A DNA stretch of 64,000 bases. It comes from Vigna angularis (lineage: Eukaryota; Streptophyta; Magnoliopsida; Fabales; Fabaceae). The position numbers and the translations under genes were made by a program. Shown one piece after another: positions 56,903 to 64,000 of this stretch; position 1 is the stretch's first letter, and each line of letters opens with the position of its first letter. The notes beneath the pieces were generated by a model. It was not told where the DNA came from, did not search any database, and saw nothing but the letters and a program-made list of their open reading frames with translations. The stretch is taken from positions 21,692,289 through 21,756,288 of the forward strand of contig NC_068972.1 in assembly GCF_016808095.1 (NCBI RefSeq), read 5' to 3'.

Positions 56903-59900
56903 ATCCCTCTATGTTCATAAGTCTTAAAACTATAAAAAAAAAATACAATAGACTAAAAATTTTCAACTATAATTTTTTTTAATATGTCTAAGTACCAATA
57001 TTTCAATGGAATGAGTATTTATATATAAAAAATGTAAGCAAAATTAAGTCTACAACCACTAAATAACATATTCGTACTTTTTATAACCATCCATATAATA
57101 ATTTTTTAAGATTTTTGTATACTCCTTGGTATTCTCACGTAGTCTTGTTTTCACAATGGTACTTACAATAATTGGGGTGAGTTTTTTTCATCTCCTACTT
57201 AATATAAACCCATGATAACCACTAACATCATTTTAGCGTTGTAACTTCATCCTTTACATTTCATGCTCATCTTAAAAAACGTTAATTACTGAATCTAAAA
57301 TGTGGAAACTTCATAAATCCAAATAAACTAAAAAAATCACAACAATTAGTGTTGGAAATTCGACAACAACCATTAACAAGTACCCATGATCAAACAACAA
57401 AATGAGCATGGACCCATTTTGACGGGTGTGGCTATGGGAATTGAAAAAGACGCATTAAAATCCCATGTTGGAGACATACATGATTGGAAAACGTAGCATC
57501 AATGCTTCATCAATCTCGCCCGTGAAGTAGATTTATCCAAGGAATAAACTTCCTTTGCTCCTCAAATCTAATGCTTACTCCTAATATTTAGCTTTTAGAA
57601 TTAACAAAATGACAACAAAAATGAAATTGCCTTTTAAGAGATCAAGTATTCTTTCAACTTCTAATTAAATTATATTACTAAAACTATTTTTTAATAATTA
57701 AAAATTTAATTGAAATATTTTCATACTGTCATTAAATAATATTTTTATATTGTTTAATGACCCTATGTATTATAATGTAAAATATTTTTATATAGTCATT
57801 CAATCCTATTGTGTCTATGATAAATATATTAATTTTTTACTATGTATAAAACTTTTTCATATTGTGAGATTACATAAATTAAACTAATATCAGATTATTT
57901 CTGGTTGGCAATATACAAAATATAATATGTTCTAAATAAATTAAGAATTTAAGTAGTATACTTTGATAGGAAAACATGTTTTCACACTAGTAAAATAAAA
58001 ATGTATCAGATAGATAATTTTTGTAATGATTGTTTTAAAGAGTGTGTCTCAATTAATTTCTAATTGTTAGAAAACTATAAAGAGTATTTCAAATACATTG
58101 TTTAGGCTTAATTATAATTTGAACAATGAGAAAATTTTATAGTATTATATTTAGACAGTAGTTGGTAAAATTTGTGGAATATCTATTTAAATTTTATAGC
58201 ATGACTATGAGCACTTTTAACTTATTGAAATAGTTTTCTTTTCACTTATTCAATTTATGCTAATAAATTTTACAGTCAAATTTTCGAGTTATATGTATAA
58301 GCATCTCTTTACATATAAGAAAATTAGGTAACATAGTAATGTCATTATTCATACTTGCATTTTCTTTTTTTCCCCTTTTAGATATGTATTGTTTTTATAA
58401 AAACAACAAAAGTAAAAGTGAAAAAAGAAAAGTAATGAAACAAAAGTAAAATATAATGAAAGAGAAGTAAAAGTTTAATACATTAAAAAAAATTAAAAAA
58501 ATATTTATTGAGTATTTTGAATACATTTTTCTTCTCTTCTTCCATCTAAAACAGATAGACCACATAATTGCTAAGCCCTGCTTTATTATCCTTTCTTCTG
58601 TCCTGGAGGAATTACAAATGACAAAAAGAATTTAATTTTAGTTTTCCTTTTCCATGTCTGAATTCATTCCAGAGAGATTTCTTCGTTACAAATGAAAATG
58701 TGTTTAATAGAATTAAATGAATGACATAATTTAGATTAGACTTATATATGGATACGGGTGACTAAACTCGGTTCTATTTCAGTAAAACCTAATAATAATC
58801 CATAAAATGTTTTAATTAAATCTCTGTTCTAATTAAAAACAGCATTAACAATATTTACTTTTGGTATAATATTTATATTTTATTTTCGATATTTAGCAAA
58901 CATTTTTCCGAAAAAATTTATCATAAATAAATAGTCATGTTTTAAGATTTATTCTTATTTTGAAATTTTAAAAGCATATAAAGTTATGTCACTCTAAAAC
59001 AAATATCACACGATTGACTTATAAAAAATATTTTAAAATTTATATCCATAAGAAAAATTATTTAAAAATATAAATTCTATCAATGTTTTATGTGGCGAAG
59101 AAAATCTATTTAATAAAATAATATTATTTTGAAAAGAAAACAAAAACAGTTTTGTGAGCGTATTTTGTGTTTTTTCAATTTTAAGAAATGTCGTGACATA
59201 GAAGCGTAGAAAATACGGCAATAAATTATGAGTGTACGTATTTGGCGTCGAGCTGGAGTGGGAGCATGAAAGTTGCTGCCACAGCAACACCCTTGATAAG
59301 TGGGCCCCAGCATTTCTCAAATTCCGAAATCTTTTTCTTTTATTTATTTCCATTTATGACCCACATGTTTTTGATTGAGTAGATGGACCACCCACCCCAA
59401 AACCACACACTTTCTTTCACCCACTACCTTATGTTTTTGTTTTTCGCGACTGTTGTTTTTGTGTTGTACTAATAAATCATCAATAACACAATTTGATGAG
59501 ACATTCTACACGGATCATGATTCCCTTAATTATATTATGTAAACATTACAATCAATAAATCAGATTGTGATCCTTTCTTTATGTGGAAAAACTAAGCAAA
59601 AGAATTACCATGTAATGCTTACACTCAAATATACATTGTATGTATTTGAGGTATGTCTTCTATTTAACTCCATTACATCGTGATGCTTTAAAAACTCTCT
59701 CAAAAAGGGATTAAATTTTCTAGTTTGGAATATTTCACATGGGATGTTGCACAATTTCAGTTATAGAATAAACATGTGCAAATAATTTATTCCAAACAAC
59801 ACTATGGTTTAATAATTCAATACATTACCTCAACTTACAAGTTACAAACTTGCATAAAAGTGTCTGCATATCTAAGCCATAACTACATATAAAGTTGTTT

Positions 59901-61189
59901 ATACAAAGAGTACACTTCAACCATCCTAGTGTGTAATGACTCAATCAAAGTTCATACTCTATCATTTTTATAATAAAAATATGTATCAACTATCTATTCA
60001 AGTTTTTAGGATTTAGAGTATAAGTTTGGGTATGTAAAAAATATATTTGCATATTTATTTTGTCTTGAAATTTTAAGTTGGAGATAACATATTACTTTAT
60101 TATATCATTTACTAATAATTTATTGGTATCTTCTCTTGCAAGAACTCAACTCAAGTAACAATGAAACTAGTATATGAAAATTTGGAAATACTAATCAAAT
60201 TTTTTATCCTTTGGTGGGATTTATCTAATAACTATTGCTAAATTTATGTAAGTAAAAGAAGAAGAACTACTGTTGAATTTAATCATCATGGAAGCTTTAC
60301 AAATGTTATCACAATTTAAATTTAAGAGCTTCTACAGAACCTTTTCTTCTCTTAAACTTATACCACCCCAACCCAAGTTATATAAAAATGTGCTAATTAA
60401 GGAAAAGGAAAAAAAAATACAAACTTAACAACTCAATTAAAATTATAATTAATATTTTAAGCATGTTAATTATACCAGATAAATGTTAATTTTAAATAAA
60501 AAAATTAATATATAAATTATAGTATGATCAAATCTTATAATAAATTACTATAATGTAATATATATATATATATATATATATCATAATAAATAACCTAAAT
60601 CATATGTTTATTAAAAAATTCTTTAAAAGTATATTAAATTTCAATTTTAAAATAGATAAAAGAAAATAATTTGATAGACGATTAAGAATTGAAAAAAAAA
60701 AAACATAAAAGAAGGGTATTGAAACAATGGATAAAATTTGGTTGACTAATACAAGAATGGTGCGTGAATTGCATATAAAAATTATTAAAGATGTGAGTGT
60801 AAAAAGTCAAAACATCATATACCAAATTGTGTTTTAATTAATGATATAATAAGAGTAAACTATATGCATGGTAACCTTTTCCCGGAATTTTCTACTTAAG
60901 AATCCAATGTTTATGCATAGAATTTTAAATTAAAAAATAACGCCATATTTTGAAATTAAAAAAAAAACACCTCGTTAAAAATATATTAAAATTTTTATCA
61001 TAATTCTTAAATTCAAATCTCAAAAAGTACAGAACACCCGAAAGTCCGTTTGAATTTTTGTTTTGTTCTTGGAGTTTTTCATATTTAACCTTCTTTTCAT
61101 ATTTTTATTTTGTTTGTTAAAAAAGTTTGAACAAGTGGATGTGTTGCATTGCATGCTCGTTAGTGAACAGGACTCTAACCGTATATACA
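56903..61189. other. Long AT-rich intergenic stretch
   Basis: No gene supported on either strand. A TA-dinucleotide run lies at 60558-60581. Frames such as the minus-strand one at 59353-59033 have no recognisable family. Confidence 0.5.
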
Positions 61190-61795
61190 TTCATAGTTAT
61201 TTTATGGTCTTTGTATCGGTAGGGACCGGACGCCAAACAGGACGGACGTCTATATTATCATATTGAACAAGGAATTACCCTTCCGCCAATCAAGAAGAGT
61301 TGGGCACGGTAGGTCAGACGATCACACGTCCACAATCACGCAATCTTACCGTTTGACACCCATAGAAAAAGTAACTCACTTGAAGCCGGCCAGCCATGCC
61401 GTGGACCAGTCGGGTTGCCTATAAGGGCTGGCCTGTCATAAGGCCAAGTTATGCGAGACCGGCCGACCGCGTCACTAAACCAACTTAGTTTAAGGTAAGT
61501 AGTGGTTAAAAGTTATTGGGCTGAATTTGGACCATGATTAACTTTTCACTAATCCCAGGCCCATAGCGAAAACTATAAATATAGATCCAAGGTGAGTGGT
61601 AGATAGGTTGCATTTACTGCACATTTATTACTGTTCAACGAAAAAACCACTGCTCTCACTGACTTTGGCATCGGATAACCTTTTGCAGGTTTCCCCCGTG
61701 CACGGAGTAGAAAATTGAGGAGCAAGGACAGAGAACTGGACGTTCGGAGGACGAATAGAGTTGGACGTGGGACCTTGAACGACACAAAATTAAAT
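61190..61795 (+). mobile_element. LTR-like GC-richer segment, ends unresolved
   Basis: An abrupt GC-rich island in AT-rich DNA. It contains repeated GGCCGGCC/ACCGGCCGACC words, a CTATAAATATAG TATA-type box near 61575, and a GCATCGGATAACCTTTTGCAGG string like the R/U5 part of plant gypsy or TRIM LTRs. A start at TGTATCGGTAGGG and an end near GAACGACA are possible, but no matching TSD was found and there is no second LTR or coding part. Confidence 0.5.
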
Positions 61796-62633
61796 GCATT
61801 AAAAATATCTTAGATTTTAGGTTTTCGAGATTAAAAGGTGGTAAACATTTATAGATCGAAGCGTTGTTTTCTGAATGTAAATCTGATTTTGAAAATAATA
61901 ATAATTAAATAATTAAAAAACAGTATTAACATTACTAGTGATTTATTTTGAATTAAATAATCTGGCCTTGAATGAAATAGCTTGGATGAGTCAGAGTGAA
62001 AAAGCATAGGAAAAGACAAAGCAAATAATAAAAGAAATGTAGAGGGTCATTCTTTTAAATGAAACAATTGCGATTTATTATAGAGAGAAAAATAGTATCT
62101 TATGAAAGAAAAACTGAAAATGAAAGCAAAGCTTTCAAGTAACAAGGTTTGATTGATTTTCATGCACACAACATCTTTTGCTTTGCTTTATCTTCCTTTA
62201 GAAACCATATTCGGGCATCTATCCCTCTCTCTCATCCAACTCCAAACCTTTCTCTCTTTTCTTTCCTCTTTCTACTTGTTCTGCGTAAAGTTGGAGAATT
62301 GAAAATTGAGAAACGAAAAAGAAAAATCATAAGCCCAAAGTACCAGTACTTGTTGCACTACAATTTCTGTTTTATGGGCATAGATGCCTTTTTTTCCCTC
62401 TTGAAGAAAATTAACAAGAAGAGAGAATTCAGTTAGTCTGACACTTTCAGATCACCCCTTCTTTTTTCACTTTGTCACAAATTCCTCACAAACATTCCCA
62501 GAACACTAGGACTCTTTTTAACCCCAACCTCAACTGTAATTAAGGTACATACATGTCACAGATTTTTTGCTTCTTTTGTTTCCTTTGCTAACGTTTAACT
62601 CTACTTGTTCTCTTTATTCTTCATTAAGGACTT
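61796..62633 (+). promoter_or_regulatory. Upstream region and leader of FLZ gene
   Basis: 62160-62300 is pyrimidine-rich like a plant leader. A GTACATACATG donor at 62545 and a TTCATTAAG acceptor ending near 62628 suggest a 5'-UTR intron just before the ATG. No clear TATA box could be fixed. Confidence 0.4.
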
Positions 62634-63549
62634 ATGCTGCTCAGAAACAGATCAAGAGCTGTCACCAAACCAGGTTTGATGGGTGATCACAGCTCCCAGC
62701 CAAGTCCAAATCAGAGTTACAGAAGAACCATCCCTTCTTTGTTTTCACCCAAATTCCGTGACTTCTCAGTCAAGTGTCTCTCAGGAGCTGAGGCTTTGAG
62801 AAGCCCCACCTCCATTCTTGACACCAGAGCCTTAACCCCATTTGGGAATCCTTTGTCACATGAGAAGAAGATCGAAACTTTTGCCCCCCCAAGAGTACCC
62901 TCTGAAAACAGAACTTCATGGGACTCAAAAGGCATTGGTCTTGCTCTTGTTGGTGCACTTAAAGATGAACCTGTTCTTCAGACCGCAGCTAAACCGTGTA
63001 GTGGAACTGTTCTCTTTGGAACTAAGCATAGGGTCAAAATCCCTCCACTGCCACTCCCTCCTTCATCTTCTGAATCAACTAAAACATGTGCTGTTGCTGG
63101 TTTTGCTGCCAAAACCAAGGATTCCCAAAAGCAAATAAAGGATTCTCCGTTATCGGTTGCAACAGGTGTTATGAGTTTGAGTGAGATGGAACTTTTTGAA
63201 GAGTACACGTGTGTGATATCTCATGGACCTAATCCTAGAACAACACATATATTCGACAATTGTATCGTGGAAAGTTACTGTTCCCTCCCCAATAACACTC
63301 TCTCACCTTCACTCAATTTTCTTAGCATTTGTCACACTTGCAAGAAGCATCTCCAGCAGACAAATGACATTTTTATTTACAGGTAAGGTTCACTTCCGAT
63401 TCCATTTTCTTCCTAGTTATGACATGACTTTTTCTCTTATTATCTGGGTTGTGTTTTGCAGAGGAGAGAAAGCTTTCTGCAGCAAAGAATGTCGTCAGGA
63501 AGAGATGGTGCTGGATGGAGCAGAAATTTCAGAATTTGACGAATACTGA
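62634..63549 (+). CDS. FCS-like zinc finger (FLZ/DUF581) protein
   Basis: Plant FLZ proteins are small adaptors that bind SnRK1 kinase subunits through their zinc finger and link it to sugar, ABA and stress signalling. Two exons, 62634-63382 and 63462-63549, give 278 residues. The zinc finger is near the C-terminus: C233-x2-C236-x19-C256-x3-C260, with FCSKEC at 255-260 and the adjoining DIFIYRGEKAFCS, a textbook FLZ. The intron falls inside the finger at Arg250 (YR|GEKAF), a position I recall as common in the family. The N-terminal part is Ser/Pro-rich and basic (MLLRNRSRAVTK, then SLFSPKFRDFSVKC), with a LGxxL-like patch (SKGIGLALVGAL) and an acidic MELFEEYTCVISHGPNP before the finger, as in the longer FLZ members. 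The ATG is the first in the frame after the leader. Confidence 0.94.
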
Positions 63550-64000
63550 TGGTCATTTTTTGAGTTGCATAGCACAGCCTGAAAGTGATAGATTATGATG
63601 GGATAAGCATCTAGTCACAATTTTCTATTCTTGGTTAGAATTTCTAGATAGCATATTATATTTACCTTTTTGAAGTGTTTTGGTTTTGCTATTTTGGCTT
63701 CTCCTTGCAAATAGAGATAAGAGAGGATGAGGATGTAGAGTTTATTTCAAGAAATGAGTAGTTTTAGATTGCTTACGGTTTTCTGCCTTTGTTTTTGGCT
63801 GAAGATGGTGACGATGATGATGAAATATGACTGAAAATATTGCATCTTTATTGTTATTTTCTTCTTATCTGAGTAGATGATGATGCATATTATTGGAAAT
63901 GGGGACCAATTCATTATTTTTCTCGAGAAGATTCCTACCTTACGAGAAATTTTAGTAATATTATTATTATTATGTTCACGCCGCTGGATTGACAAAATTC
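63550..64000 (+). other. 3' UTR and downstream of FLZ gene
   Basis: Sequence after the stop. No second gene is seen before the window edge. No canonical AATAAA close by, so the poly(A) site is not placed. Confidence 0.4.

Noticed and set aside
1..64000. tRNA, rRNA, CRISPR or bacterial-type operons
   Set aside because: Scanned by eye for a TTCGA-type B box with clover-leaf arms and for regular spacer arrays. None was convincing, and the intron-bearing genes show nuclear plant DNA.

Overview
The window looks like nuclear DNA of a dicot, very probably a phaseoloid legume of the Vigna/Phaseolus/Glycine group. The reasons are the overall AT-richness, plant-type introns, a seed sucrose-binding-protein/vicilin cupin very close in layout to the soybean protein, and legume-type transposon ends. 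The species is not determined. Four host genes can be modelled exon by exon, and each joins into one open frame. They are a type I inositol-polyphosphate 5-phosphatase (10067-13038, +), a sucrose-binding-protein-like 7S cupin (27322-25201, -), a GPI-anchored non-specific lipid transfer protein (47344-48158, +) and an FCS-like zinc finger (FLZ/DUF581) protein (62634-63549, +). No tRNA, rRNA or CRISPR was seen. The four genes show no operon-like or functional grouping.

Most of the rest is transposable-element DNA, much of it with exact boundaries readable from target-site duplications (TSDs). 1-9 kb: a Pack-MULE-like element (9-bp TSD) carrying a captured gene fragment, then a 2.5-kb solo LTR (5-bp TSD) and long (TA)n. 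9.4-14.3 kb: the 5-phosphatase gene with a 6-codon upstream ORF whose stop overlaps the main ATG. 14.3-21.7 kb: non-coding as far as can be read. 21.7-23.7 kb: a shrunken copia element with its 3' LTR, followed by a second MULE (9-bp TSD) filled with about 230-bp tandem repeats, two of them headed by an intact hairpin. 25.2-27.4 kb: the cupin gene with a seed-type promoter. 27.9-29.2 kb: a 31-bp-period minisatellite split by a CACTA-like insert. 29.4-32.7 kb: a broken MULE/FAR1-type transposase and a broken copia polyprotein.

32.7-44.6 kb is an 11.85-kb CACTA (En/Spm) element with matching 3-bp TSDs, inserted into or just beside the copia relic, whose reverse-transcriptase side resumes at 44.6 kb. 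Its TNP2 gene has two TAG stops and is cut short at the DUF4218 start, where it joins out of frame to the Transposase_24 gene. The latter keeps a clean three-exon frame.

44.9-62.6 kb: the LTPG gene, a LINE remnant, a hAT-like MITE, a 246-bp CACTA MITE, a 1.24-kb CACTA element with a 280-bp palindrome, a second decayed TNP2, a paired legume repeat and an LTR-like segment. The FLZ gene closes the window. No clearly new defence or metabolic system was found. The most unusual items are the deleted ORF1/ORF2 CACTA, the repeat-filled MULE, the Pack-MULE cargo and the uORF.
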